This document shows, in pieces, positions 28,001-36,588 of a stretch of DNA of 64,000 bases; within the stretch, counting starts at the first letter, position 1; every line of letters begins with the position of its first letter. Under the pieces are notes generated by a model. That model saw only the letters and a program-made list of their open reading frames with translations. It did not search any database and was not told where the DNA came from. Origin of the DNA: Candidatus Krumholzibacteriota bacterium (GTDB lineage Bacteria; Krumholzibacteriota; Krumholzibacteriia; Krumholzibacteriales; WJIX01); assembly GCA_034520215.1 (NCBI GenBank), contig JAXHNR010000001.1, positions 796,560 through 860,559 on the forward strand. Reading direction: 5' to 3'. A program made the position numbers and the translations under genes.

Positions 28001-28464
28001 TATCGCTTGAAGCAGCTAAGGGTGCTAATCGCAGCCGTTCAGGTAATCCCGCTGCTCAGAACTACAGTGTAGAGTCGACTCTCTTCTCGAATAAAATAGA
28101 ATACCGTTATGGACCTAATTCAAGAGTTTCTATGGAATTCGCTTACGAAAAAAGGGAAGATGAGTTTTCGTTATCCAGGCAGAAGTCTTATTCAGCCAGG
28201 CCGGCTGTGAATATGTCTTTAGGTGTGAAAATAAATATTTCAGCTTTCCTGAAGATGACATATACCGGGGTTGAGGAGGATAACGGGCAACCCCTTTTCT
28301 TTCTTGAAGACGGGATGAGACAGGATTGGAATATTAACGGAAGGTACCGTTTTGGCAAGAATATATCGATGGGCATAAACTACACGGGAAGAAGAGAAAG
28401 AGATTATACGGATGAGATGAGGATTGTACATGTTTTTAAGGTGGAAAGCCGCGCTTCTTTCTAG
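25063..28464 (+). CDS. large putative outer-membrane barrel protein, SprA-like
   Basis: A 1133-aa exported protein. After a signal peptide (1-25) a module at about 45-108 (ISGTEEISIDGRPLKEKDYR, then RINTLRGTL) is repeated at about 300-355 (IPGSESVYLNGSAMKRGS, then NDYIIDYTRGSVTF, IVVEYQVG). Between them lies a segment with LARDLEVNAFLSDDNLPVQ and RRELRGGNVEV, a pattern found in the N-terminal parts of SprA/Sov, the type IX translocon. The last 700 residues are dense amphipathic strands ending in Phe. At less than half the length of SprA it may be a related, smaller barrel. It overlaps the propeller upstream and the Omp85 gene downstream. Confidence 0.6.
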   Translation: MKYFRNAFLCFLIFQFIRGINIQSAEVPAPAKSARQIIHKKRYILKEGQTSLLLGVTFIISGTEEISIDGRPLKEKDYRINTLRGTLVLVEPARKGQVLKIEYSRYPFSFPPLMARRFPSVEERKTGYNIPGFAAESVSGNSKSNPYRFNVSGSKSVGFSVGSRKGLGIDQSLNITLSGKLARDLEVNAFLSDDNLPVQAEGNTEELKRLDKISINIKSRHTEVDLADINTAMVWSEFSSFRRELRGGNVEVNARGQRFVIGGGITKGRFETVEITGSEGVQGPYELLPARRFNGVIIIPGSESVYLNGSAMKRGSENDYIIDYTRGSVTFSERVPITDDSEIVVEYQVGERNYERTTINAGWASSYFSDALKLRGLFFRETDDSKRPIGGEFTDEEKDSLKKAGDDPDKAFASGIEEIEEGGSGYTYNEADSSTPGHYTFVESGAHYRLDFYEVASGGDYETDGFSSRGKLKYKYVGRGNGDYRIGRPLALPEKKNVAALSAEAGGEHYFFNAEGDLSSYDRNTMSDIGDGDNVGYAFDIKGGLRDLDIMSSRLAFSGEYSSLSERFKSPDRARKPYFYRNWNLQDQPLSGRENISGLNLQLKRDRLWQIEGKYKRLERTNGLSADMAESSGHIGDIGRRGIRFEWFKTETGSDRKRDFALAEGKFALWKLIPGIFFDTERYSSLSDAKPDTGRYYYRNIISLSSRDTGDFSGKLSFSHRATDNLRNSDRFWFRARENDEVRFSGSYSGGRKVVDFFISHRKKKDIQYGSSGVHDLARVRYRDSWSRVGLTSDLGYRIQSGEERRRQRAVIFVGENEGDYDEEGREVGQKRGDYMVVYIPGGEKQVVREVNLTWRLSFGKGIRGIGLGKGKDSGWFGLIKRNVSMDNFFSVTEKSKTDQLMRLYTLDPEILQRDDVTLFGSNKLRQEWNFLKDVKKYNLGFIMTREDEEDNRTEGALASRYMNEYRLRAAAIPNSSLSISLEAAKGANRSRSGNPAAQNYSVESTLFSNKIEYRYGPNSRVSMEFAYEKREDEFSLSRQKSYSARPAVNMSLGVKINISAFLKMTYTGVEEDNGQPLFFLEDGMRQDWNINGRYRFGKNISMGINYTGRRERDYTDEMRIVHVFKVESRASF

Positions 28465-30118
28465 TTTCCTTCTTAGCGCGGTATTTATTACCGATGCCGG
28501 CGCTGAGGTTATTAAGAGGGTAACGCGGAGAGGATTTAATATTATTGGAAGCGAAGAGTCGATAGCTCCTTCATTTCTGAAGGAGGGGACCGAATATAGC
28601 GATTCTGTTGTTGAGTTAGAGATAAACCGTCTCGATTCACTCTATTTTCTGCATGGACGTCTGGCGGCACGAATATCTGTTGATACACTCAGGAAAAATT
28701 CCGGTATTGATATTGAACTTGAAGTAAAAGAAGGAGAATTAACCCGCGTAGATGAAATAAATATATCCGGGGACAGATCATTGTTAAGCGGCAGAAAAGG
28801 GGGGCTTGATAGACTCAATAAAGGCGATCCGTTCTATCCGGATGTTATACAAAAGATGATGAGTAACACCATGTATTTGTATAATAATTCCGGCTTTCCC
28901 TTCGCTCAGGTCTGGATGACACTTTTCCGGCTGGATGAAGAGAAGAATGAAGTTGATATATCTTTCTCGATTGTAAGCGGCCGTAAAGCGGTGATATCAG
29001 AAGTCGTATTCGAGGGTTTGACCAGAACAGACAGTTCTTTAGTCCGGATGGCTTCCCGTATTGATATACCGAATGTATTCAGTGAAGAGATGATAAGAAG
29101 GGCGAAAAGGAATCTTGAAAGGAGCGGTCTTTTTAAATCTGTCGGCGAGGGGAAGATTAAGAAGAACAGGGAAGACGTTTTTATACTCGTCATGCCTGTA
29201 GAGGAAAAGAAGAACAGTAGTTTTTTCCAGGGAGCGCTCGGGTTTTCACGCAAAGACAATAGCGGTGACTATAAGATGAACGGCCGGCTTGATATTCAGC
29301 TCGATAATATAGCGGGAACGGGAAGAAAAGCGGGTTTATCCTGGTTCAACGACGGAATAAAATATTCGGAAACCCAGATAAGATATAATGAGCCGTTCTT
29401 GTTTTCCACACCTGCCGCTGTATCATTTTCAATAAAACAGGCGGTTGATGATTCGCTCTACAACATGCATACGGGATTGTTCGAATTAAAACTGCCGTAC
29501 GGGCCCTGGGGAGTTAACAGTGTGATTGGAATTTCCGCGGATAGAAATATAATTCCATCGGGGGGTAATTTGAAGAGGAGCGTCAGGCAGAGTCTCAGGC
29601 TTGGAATGGAAAAGACCTCGGGGGCGATCTTCAGGTTCGACGGGCGGATTGAAGGGGGAAGAAAGAAGAATTACCCGAGGGATGGGGCGGCCAAAATAGA
29701 TTGGCAGTTTATCTATTCAATTGATCTCTCATTGACTATACCGACGATTGAAAACCAGAGTTTATTCTCCGGCGTGGTTTCCAAGGGGGTTTTTTCCCGC
29801 GGTGATATTCATGTAGCGGAGATGTTCCCGATGGGCGGCGCGAGAACACTCAGGGGTTTCCGCGAAAATCAGTTCAGAGGTGAAAGGGTAAGTTATGTAA
29901 ATTTAGAATACAGGCTGGGAGGGGAAAGCCGCGTATTCATTTTTGACGATATCGGAAGTTATTTCAGAGATCCGGGCGGCTGGAAATTGAAAAACGGATT
30001 CGGCTTCGGTTTAAGAACATCTTCTGATATAGGAACTGTCGAATTGAGTTTCGGTCTCGCCGGAAAACTCTCGATGGATGAAGCCAGAATCCATGTTTCC
30101 TTACTCGAAACTTTCTGA
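28430..30118 (+). CDS. Omp85/BamA-TamA family outer-membrane assembly protein
   Basis: A 562-aa protein: signal peptide (1-25), at least two POTRA domains (about 30-100 and 175-265, seen as VVFEGLTRTDSSLVRMASRI and RAKRNLERSGLFKSVG) and a 16-strand-type Omp85 barrel. The barrel has GGARTLRGFRENQFRG (the RGF latch motif of lid loop L6) and VNLEYRL. It is shorter than BamA (about 800 aa), so it resembles TamA or a specialised Omp85. ATG 28430 has TGAGG 7 bases upstream and lies inside the end of the large barrel gene, suggesting that it inserts that protein. Confidence 0.87.
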   Translation: MFLRWKAALLSSFLLSAVFITDAGAEVIKRVTRRGFNIIGSEESIAPSFLKEGTEYSDSVVELEINRLDSLYFLHGRLAARISVDTLRKNSGIDIELEVKEGELTRVDEINISGDRSLLSGRKGGLDRLNKGDPFYPDVIQKMMSNTMYLYNNSGFPFAQVWMTLFRLDEEKNEVDISFSIVSGRKAVISEVVFEGLTRTDSSLVRMASRIDIPNVFSEEMIRRAKRNLERSGLFKSVGEGKIKKNREDVFILVMPVEEKKNSSFFQGALGFSRKDNSGDYKMNGRLDIQLDNIAGTGRKAGLSWFNDGIKYSETQIRYNEPFLFSTPAAVSFSIKQAVDDSLYNMHTGLFELKLPYGPWGVNSVIGISADRNIIPSGGNLKRSVRQSLRLGMEKTSGAIFRFDGRIEGGRKKNYPRDGAAKIDWQFIYSIDLSLTIPTIENQSLFSGVVSKGVFSRGDIHVAEMFPMGGARTLRGFRENQFRGERVSYVNLEYRLGGESRVFIFDDIGSYFRDPGGWKLKNGFGFGLRTSSDIGTVELSFGLAGKLSMDEARIHVSLLETF

Positions 30119-30155
30119 TCCCAATTGAATATTATGCCCCCTTCTTATAGTATTC

Positions 30156-31730
30156 TTAATTACCGGGGGCAAGTCTCGTGCCCTGCTTCGCGTTCCAGAG
30201 TCTGTACTCAAGTGTATTTATGATAGATTTGGCGGTATTAATAGATTCTGCCGCCCTGGAGGTAGTATAATCGGACAGATAATTTCTCGCCCCTTCTTTG
30301 TCCCTTTTATACAGTTTAAGCGCAGTTTCCTCGACCTTTCCCTGCATTCTGAATTGATAATTTTCGAAATCAGACCAAATTTCCTTTACATGGTCTATTA
30401 CGTTTTTGTAATCGGAGTCGACAAGTCCCGCCATAAGACCGAAAATGTAGGAAGCTGAGTCCATATCGAGGTGTCCTTTTTCTTCCGGCATATTAAAGTG
30501 GTATTCGTAAAGGCTTTTATCAGTATCGTAGAAACTGACCGGGGCGTTCCTGAAGGCTTTTGGAATATCTCTCGCGCATAGATACCAGGGCACGAATCCG
30601 CTGCTGCACGGTTCGTAGAGAGCTCTCCAGATTACTGTACCAATTTCCGCGGGCATCCATTCGCGAAGCTGTATTACGGTTGTGCGGCGCGTGTAATATG
30701 TGCATATAGGGCGGCTTTCGGTTTTGTGCGGGGATCTCTCGTATCCGTTGGAAGAGTCCAGTTCTGTTCCCTCGTAATGATTTCTCATAATATTCATCAT
30801 CTCTTTCAATGACAGTTTTCTGTCAGGTTTTATCGATACGGGCATTTTCCCCCGGTCCGCTTCTTCCCTTGAGAGAGGAAAATCTCTATTGACCGCTTTT
30901 GCCATAATCCAGCACCGCCGGGTATTTCTTATGTCGGTATGTGAATCTTTACTGGCGTATGTTTTCGCGAAGTCGAATTTGCCGTCTCTTTCCGGGTTGT
31001 ACCAGCCTCGTTCTTCCGCGTATTTTATTAAATTGTCTGAACATGTAAAATTATCTTCATCGTCGGTATCGACATCGCGAATTGTGTATGTGTTAGCGAT
31101 TGGAACAACTTCGTCCTCTTTTACCCTGCGTGCGACATATTGTTTTCCCCTTACCATCTGAAGGATCCACGCTTCTGATGGAGATACGATGTCAAGCGTT
31201 CTTCCTGACCCCCTGTATCCATATCTGTCGAGAAGTTCTGAGGCAAGCTGGACAGCTTCTCTTGCTGTTTTGCAACGCTCAGCGAGTATAAATCTCAGCC
31301 GCCAGCCGATCCCGCCCTTTGAGATATCTCCCCTCTTTTCAACTTCTTCTATTGAGTCCTCTCTTGATGGGCAGGCGTCGCTTCCAATCGAAAGCCCCCA
31401 TTCGTTGACTACGGCATTTGAATATTCACTGCCCGGAACCTGATCCCAGAAATAGGCGTATGTCTCCGCCGCTTGCGGTATCATGTTACCCCCGCTGAGT
31501 TTTATCATCGCTCCTTTTTTATGTTTCTTCCTCGGCACAAACCAGAGATAGTCGGCATAATCAGCATCGTCGTCTTCGGTTTTGGCAAAAAGTATCGATC
31601 CGTCCTCGGTAGTACCCCTGCCCGCTATGAGGGTAGTACAGCTGTTTGAATCACTGAAAGTTAAGAATATTAAAATAACTACTGTTATGATTACAGTACT
31701 GACATTTTCGATTCCTGATTTTGTTATCAT
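30156..31730 (-). CDS. C69 family dipeptidase-like peptidase
   Basis: A 524-aa secreted or lipid-anchored Ntn-type hydrolase. Signal peptide at 1-30 ends directly before Cys31 (SNS-CTTLIAGRGTTEDGS), which would be the N-terminal nucleophile after cleavage. Family landmarks: AKTEDDDADYADYLWFVPR, NAVVNEWGLSIGSDA, EAWILQMVRGKQYVARRV, VPIANTY and RNTRRCWI. PepD-type members cut dipeptides; the exported form may recycle wall or protein peptides. The start is set at 31730 because GGGAG lies 7 bases upstream and the signal peptide follows; a longer reading to 31811 adds 27 unlikely residues. Convergent with the Omp85 gene. Confidence 0.88.
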   Translation of the reverse strand: MITKSGIENVSTVIITVVILIFLTFSDSNSCTTLIAGRGTTEDGSILFAKTEDDDADYADYLWFVPRKKHKKGAMIKLSGGNMIPQAAETYAYFWDQVPGSEYSNAVVNEWGLSIGSDACPSREDSIEEVEKRGDISKGGIGWRLRFILAERCKTAREAVQLASELLDRYGYRGSGRTLDIVSPSEAWILQMVRGKQYVARRVKEDEVVPIANTYTIRDVDTDDEDNFTCSDNLIKYAEERGWYNPERDGKFDFAKTYASKDSHTDIRNTRRCWIMAKAVNRDFPLSREEADRGKMPVSIKPDRKLSLKEMMNIMRNHYEGTELDSSNGYERSPHKTESRPICTYYTRRTTVIQLREWMPAEIGTVIWRALYEPCSSGFVPWYLCARDIPKAFRNAPVSFYDTDKSLYEYHFNMPEEKGHLDMDSASYIFGLMAGLVDSDYKNVIDHVKEIWSDFENYQFRMQGKVEETALKLYKRDKEGARNYLSDYTTSRAAESINTAKSIINTLEYRLWNAKQGTRLAPGN

Positions 31731-32077
31731 TGTTCTGCTCCCAGTTCTTTGATATATTTTACCGCCGTTCATTCCTATATAATATCTATTACAGATCGGC
31801 TCTACGGGCAAGGTTTAATATCGCCACTTTTGAATCGACTGAAAAACGGCGGCCGGGATATCAAAATTTTCAAATACCCCCGGCATTTGAATGGATCTAA
31901 TTTGAAATTAACCGCCAGATCTATTATCCGGAAAAAAAGGTGTACGGATTTGCTCAAAAGCTGGTATTAATAGAGGGTGAATAGTGCCTGCTGCCGAAGT
32001 GTATCGGCACTTAAGGTTTCAGGTGGATTTTTTAAATTAATAACAGCTGATTCGAGCGGGTAAAAACAGGTGACAGT
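31731..32077. other. non-coding region between the C69 peptidase and SbcD-like genes
   Basis: This 347-bp divergent gap holds no credible gene. On the minus strand TTGCCC (31806-31811) and TAGATA (31783-31788), 17 bases apart, could serve the C69 gene. A small stem-loop at 31992-32009 (TGCCGA, 6-base loop, TCGGCA) lies 68 bases before the SbcD-like start. No terminator and no repeat family shared with the rest of the window were seen. Confidence 0.4.
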
Positions 32078-33130
32078 ATGAAAATATTGCACACAGCGGA
32101 TATCCATTTACGGCATCATCAGGATGAAAGGTGGAAAACCCTTCAGAGGCTGATTGAAATTGCCCGGGAGGAAGGTGTTGGAATATTTGTTATAAGCGGC
32201 GACCTTTTTGATCATGATATTGACGGCGACGCTTTGAGGCCCAAAATCCGCAGCCTCTTTTCTGACAACGGGTTTAAGGTGGTTCTTATCCCCGGCAATC
32301 ACGATATAGAATCTTACGGAGGCGGGGAATATCTTGGAGAAGATGTTGTTAAGTTGACCGATTTGAAAGAGCCCTATAAGTATGAGGATTTATGTATATG
32401 GGGATTACCCTTTGAAAATATAGAAGGTGAGAAGATTCTGCGGAAGCTTGATTGGCTGGCGGAAAACATCGAGAACGAAAAGAAGAATATTCTGCTATTT
32501 CACGGGGAGCTTTTAGACGCTTTTTTTCACAGGAAAGACTTTGGCAGTGAGGGAGAAGGAAGGTATATGCCGGTCAAGCTTTCTTACTTTAAAGATTTAA
32601 ATATCGATTATGTGCTTGCCGGACACTTCCATTCAAAATTCAGGGTGTGGGAGATAGAAAATGGCGGATACTTTGTTTATCCCGGATCACCCGTATCGAT
32701 AACGAAAAGAGAGACGGGAAGAAGAAAGATCAATATCTTTGAGCCGGGCAGGCAACCCGGAGAATATTCTCTGGACACTCCGCATTTCGAAGAAATAAAT
32801 ATCGAACTTGATCCATTCAAGGATGAAGATCCGGTTAAGATAATCACCAAGCATCTCGAAGATGTTCATCGCGGCGCCAGGGTTATATTGAGAATCAACG
32901 GTTTTATAGACAGCAAGAGAACCAATTTGAATGAAACGGAACTTGCCGGAAAGATAAGCGAAATCGCCGACGGTAAAGTGTTTGAAAAGAATCTCGAATT
33001 CAGAGATATCAACACCTTTGAAAGCGTTCTCTTTGAGGATTTTAGAAATAAACTTGAAGGGAAGGGCTTCGACGAGGTTAAGAAAAAGCATCTGCTTAAT
33101 TTGACACTCAGGGCGATGATGAGGGGATAA
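32078..33130 (+). CDS. SbcD/Mre11-type (YhaO-like) metallophosphoesterase
   Basis: A 350-aa nuclease subunit. The five calcineurin-type motifs are present: DIHL (8-11), GDLFD (45-49), GNHD, FHGE and GHFHSKF. The phosphatase domain is about 270 residues; the rest is a capping/coupling region. Mre11 or SbcD proteins cut DNA ends and hairpins with an ATPase partner, and the next gene supplies one, starting 4 bases after this stop. The shorter length and the partner's features match the B. subtilis YhaO-YhaN pair better than E. coli SbcDC. ATG 32078 is preceded by an AGGTGA stretch. Confidence 0.88.
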   Translation: MKILHTADIHLRHHQDERWKTLQRLIEIAREEGVGIFVISGDLFDHDIDGDALRPKIRSLFSDNGFKVVLIPGNHDIESYGGGEYLGEDVVKLTDLKEPYKYEDLCIWGLPFENIEGEKILRKLDWLAENIENEKKNILLFHGELLDAFFHRKDFGSEGEGRYMPVKLSYFKDLNIDYVLAGHFHSKFRVWEIENGGYFVYPGSPVSITKRETGRRKINIFEPGRQPGEYSLDTPHFEEINIELDPFKDEDPVKIITKHLEDVHRGARVILRINGFIDSKRTNLNETELAGKISEIADGKVFEKNLEFRDINTFESVLFEDFRNKLEGKGFDEVKKKHLLNLTLRAMMRG

Positions 33131-33133
33131 GCT

Positions 33134-35467
33134 TTGAAGATAAAGGAATTTTCCATAACACATTACGGTCCGTTAGCCGATAGAGGCAGGACCGTTCTAG
33201 GTGATTTTAATCTGTTATGGGGGGGGAATGAATATGGCAAGACCCTTACAATTGACGCTCTTGTAAAGATGCTGCTGGGAGGGAAGAAGGCTGGTTGCTT
33301 CGAAATGATAAACCGGGTGGAGGAAATTCCGGAGGGTTATCTGATCTTAGATAATAATAACGTGGAGGTAAAACTGCCCGAGGCCGGAACTCTCACGGAT
33401 AATGCTGACCTGAGTGTTTCGGAGTGCCGTAATATCTTCGTTGTAAGGAACAGCGATCTGTCGATTGCCGCCGATCCGAAAGATGAAAGTGATTTCTACA
33501 CAAGTGTAACCGACCGTTTGACGGGCTTAAGGACCGGGGAAATCTCCAGGATAATGAAAAATCTCGAAGATATTGGTAAGATAACACCAACGGGAATTTT
33601 CAAAGACGTTGAAGGTGAGAAACTGAAGACTCGAATTAACAGCGCGGAAAAACTTATCGAGGAGATAAATGTTCTGTCCGATCAAATCGACGAAGAAGGA
33701 TTTGATGAATTTGAACAGGAATCGGCCAGGCTGAATAGAGAAATAGCAAGAATTGACGAAGAGATACAAAGTCTCGAATATGCACGGGAGAGAGAGAAAT
33801 ATAGAAAGGCAAAAGAGGCTTTGGAGGAGTTGAAAAAAGCTCTTTTGAAGAAGCGGGATTTTGGAATTTTCAATGAAGACGACAGGCAATTATGGAGAGA
33901 TTGTGAAAGGGAAATTCAGGACTGCGCCGGTAAAAAAGAAAAATTATCCGTAGAGTTAACAGAGATCCGGGAAGAACTTAAAGAAATAGCTGAAAAATTG
34001 GAAGAGAAGGAAAGGGAATTTAAAATTCTCGATGATAGAAAAAAAACATTAGATTATGATATAAGACCGCAACTGGAGGATTATAAATCCAGTCATAAGA
34101 AACTTGAAAAAAAGAAGAAGAAAAACAGTTTTATTTCGGGAATAATGATTATCTCCGCTATTTTACTCGCGCTCTCGATGGCGGGAATAATTTTTTCTTC
34201 AAAATCGTTATTTTATATTTCCGCTGCGTTGTTTTTTATTCCGTTGCTAACCGCAGTGATAGTTAAGGGGCAGATAGCAAGAGGAGAGGGGAGGCTCACG
34301 GAGAAATTTGAAAGCAGCAGGATTGCCTTATCACAATTTGGATTGGATGCCGGGGATTTATTCGGTGTGATTGAAAAAATACGGCAGTTTGACGAAGAAT
34401 ATAGAGGGAAGAATGATAAATTACACCAGATAAGAAGAAAGAAAGAGAATCTTGAAAGCAGATTCGATAACCTGGATAAAAAAAGAATCCCGGAAGTTGA
34501 GAATGAAATTAAAGCTGCTGAAAGAGAAATCACAAGATTAAAAACAGAGTCCAAAGAAGAATCTTTTGAAAGCTATAAAAGAAAGCTTGAATTGAAGTAT
34601 GAATTAGGAAGATTAATCGAAAAAGAGAAGAATATTTTATCAACTCAGTTTGACAGGAAAGGGGATGAACTAGAAGAGAATATCTTATATTGGGAGAAGG
34701 AAACAGCAGGTCTTAAGAGGTACAGGGATAAGGCCGCAGGTAAAGAATACAATGAATCCTACAGAGTGGAATTAAAAGAAAAGAAGAAAATACTGGGTGA
34801 CAAGCATGAAGAAATAAATAATAAAATGAAAAATATTCTGGGTAAACTAGGGGATGTCCAGCGCCGGGCTAATAACATTCTGATAAACCGGCACGATCAT
34901 TTACTCTGCTCTACCTCGGTTGATCTTAGGGCGGTTAAGGATAAACTCAGGGAGTTTATGGCAACAAGGAAAGACACAAAAGAAAACGTTATGGAAATAA
35001 TAAAGATCTTTGAAGAAATAGAGAGAGAGGAAAAGGAGAAGGTTTCAGAGCTTTTTGGAAAAGAGAGCCTGATTTCGGAATTTTTTGCTGAAATAACAGG
35101 AGGATTTTATAAAGAGGTTATTTACAACAGGGAAACGGATAATATAGAAGTAAGAAGAGAAGATGGCAGAATACTCGAAGCCGTAAAGCTTTCAGGAGGC
35201 GCATATGACCAGTTGTATTTTTCTGTACGCCTCGCCCTTGGTGAAAAACTTCTGAAAGATAAAAGGGGTTTCTTTATTATGGATGATCCATTCATTAAAG
35301 CCGACCCGGAAAGATTACAAAGGCAGATGGAGACTTTAAAGAATATTGCTCGAAGAGGATGGCAGATTATTTATTTCTCCTCAAAGGGAGAAGTTAAAAG
35401 TGTTCTGGAAAAGGATATCAGAAAAGGCGCGGTCAAATATATTGAAATCAAGAGTATCTTTTCCTGA
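33134..35467 (+). CDS. SbcC/Rad50-like ATPase with membrane hairpin (YhaN-like)
   Basis: A 777-aa SMC-type ATPase. Walker A is GGNEYGKT (30-37), the signature is LSGGAYDQ (686-693) and Walker B is FFIMDDP with Asp717 and Asp718. Two long coiled coils flank a central hydrophobic pair at about 333-355 and 359-380, predicted as a transmembrane hairpin at the coil tip where Rad50 has its zinc hook. YhaN proteins are described with similar hydrophobic segments. This would tether an SbcDC-like complex to the membrane. TTG 33134 has GAGGGG 7 bases upstream. It forms an operon with the SbcD-like gene. Confidence 0.85.
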   Translation: MKIKEFSITHYGPLADRGRTVLGDFNLLWGGNEYGKTLTIDALVKMLLGGKKAGCFEMINRVEEIPEGYLILDNNNVEVKLPEAGTLTDNADLSVSECRNIFVVRNSDLSIAADPKDESDFYTSVTDRLTGLRTGEISRIMKNLEDIGKITPTGIFKDVEGEKLKTRINSAEKLIEEINVLSDQIDEEGFDEFEQESARLNREIARIDEEIQSLEYAREREKYRKAKEALEELKKALLKKRDFGIFNEDDRQLWRDCEREIQDCAGKKEKLSVELTEIREELKEIAEKLEEKEREFKILDDRKKTLDYDIRPQLEDYKSSHKKLEKKKKKNSFISGIMIISAILLALSMAGIIFSSKSLFYISAALFFIPLLTAVIVKGQIARGEGRLTEKFESSRIALSQFGLDAGDLFGVIEKIRQFDEEYRGKNDKLHQIRRKKENLESRFDNLDKKRIPEVENEIKAAEREITRLKTESKEESFESYKRKLELKYELGRLIEKEKNILSTQFDRKGDELEENILYWEKETAGLKRYRDKAAGKEYNESYRVELKEKKKILGDKHEEINNKMKNILGKLGDVQRRANNILINRHDHLLCSTSVDLRAVKDKLREFMATRKDTKENVMEIIKIFEEIEREEKEKVSELFGKESLISEFFAEITGGFYKEVIYNRETDNIEVRREDGRILEAVKLSGGAYDQLYFSVRLALGEKLLKDKRGFFIMDDPFIKADPERLQRQMETLKNIARRGWQIIYFSSKGEVKSVLEKDIRKGAVKYIEIKSIFS

Positions 35468-35559
35468 AGATATGCGGATTGTTTAGAGCTTAACCGGAAA
35501 AAACTTTTAATAATTGAATAAATAAGGATAGAGAATACGAGATACTGCTTCAGATTTTT

Positions 35560-36504
35560 CTAATACCTGTATACATCAACCAGACTGTCGCTCTCTGTAT
35601 AGAGATAGGCTTTATCACTGTTGTTGTTCCATATCGTTCCGGTTTCGAAATAGAATACAGTACCTGTAGAATCGCGCACGGCTTTGCCGCTTCTCAGTTT
35701 TATATCCTCTTCGGGGGTTATTGCCGTATTTTCAGGAATTATTAATTTGTCTCCAAATTCATCCAGAATATACCATTCTGAAATATCAATATTGCGGCAG
35801 GTGGAGTTCGCGAGGAGCAGGTATTCTTCATTTCCGCGGTTGTATATATAGATGATAAATACACCCTTCTTTTTGGGTTCCCAGAGTCCTATTCGCTTTT
35901 TTATTGCCCGATTTTGAAGCGCCGAGAGTTCATCATACAGACAGTTGCCCTGTTTTGTGTATAAACGGGCGTAACCCTTAATGAGCAACTCCGAATTGAT
36001 ACAAGTTCCGTCCTTAAGACACACAAATGCGAGAAGACGGCAGAAAGAGTCTCTTTTCCTATCCTTATCGAACACGAGATAGAGTCTTTTTCCCTTAAGT
36101 CTGGCCGAGAGATACTTCAGCGCTTCTTTCGCCGGACGTTCTTCTCTGTCAAGTTCAGGGGCGTCTATACCGAGCAGTCTTACCGTCTCATTGTGGTTGA
36201 GGCCGGGGTGATTTTCTTCGATAATAACTTCAAATGTGTCGCCGTCTTTGCATTTAACCGCTCTTGCGCGAATCGAATGTTTAAAGGTGATTTCTTTGGA
36301 ATCTATAAAAATCTTAAATGATGATTCTTCCCCGCTATATTCCCACGATCCATTCCGGTTGAGAACAAACCTTCTGCCGTCTCCAGAGGTGACAATGGTT
36401 TTTTGACTGATGATGTAACCGGAGTCGCAGCTGGGAATCAGTATTATTAAAAATATAATAAAAGCAATAAATTGTTCCCGTAAGTGACATTTGAATATAA
36501 TCAC
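35560..36504 (-). CDS. secreted thermonuclease with C-terminal lamin-tail-like domain
   Basis: A 314-aa exported protein. The N-terminus has a lipoprotein-like signal ending in IPSC near residue 26. The staphylococcal-nuclease (SNase) domain at about 75-215 has VRLLGIDAPELDREERP, ALKYLSARLKGK, RDSFCRLLAFV and ELLIKGYARLY, with the Arg/Glu/Arg active-site pattern apparently kept. A beta-rich domain at about 220-310 (YLLLANSTCRNIDISEWYIL, TIWNNNSDKAYLY) resembles a lamin-tail domain. Such pairs are found in secreted nucleases that may bind surfaces or DNA. GTG start with AAGGA about 10 bases upstream. Convergent with the YhaN-like gene. Confidence 0.82.
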   Translation of the reverse strand: MIIFKCHLREQFIAFIIFLIILIPSCDSGYIISQKTIVTSGDGRRFVLNRNGSWEYSGEESSFKIFIDSKEITFKHSIRARAVKCKDGDTFEVIIEENHPGLNHNETVRLLGIDAPELDREERPAKEALKYLSARLKGKRLYLVFDKDRKRDSFCRLLAFVCLKDGTCINSELLIKGYARLYTKQGNCLYDELSALQNRAIKKRIGLWEPKKKGVFIIYIYNRGNEEYLLLANSTCRNIDISEWYILDEFGDKLIIPENTAITPEEDIKLRSGKAVRDSTGTVFYFETGTIWNNNSDKAYLYTESDSLVDVYRY

Positions 36505-36588
36505 GATAATTGCGTTCCTTCAGATAGTGACTTTCCCTATTTTCTGTATGGTATTCAAGATGGTCTTTTATATCAATAAAAAGTATTG

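Noticed and set aside
30135-30171. TGCCCCC/GGGGGCA stem between the Omp85 and C69 genes as a bidirectional terminator
   Set aside because: The loop is long, one arm lies in the C69 coding end and no T-run follows.
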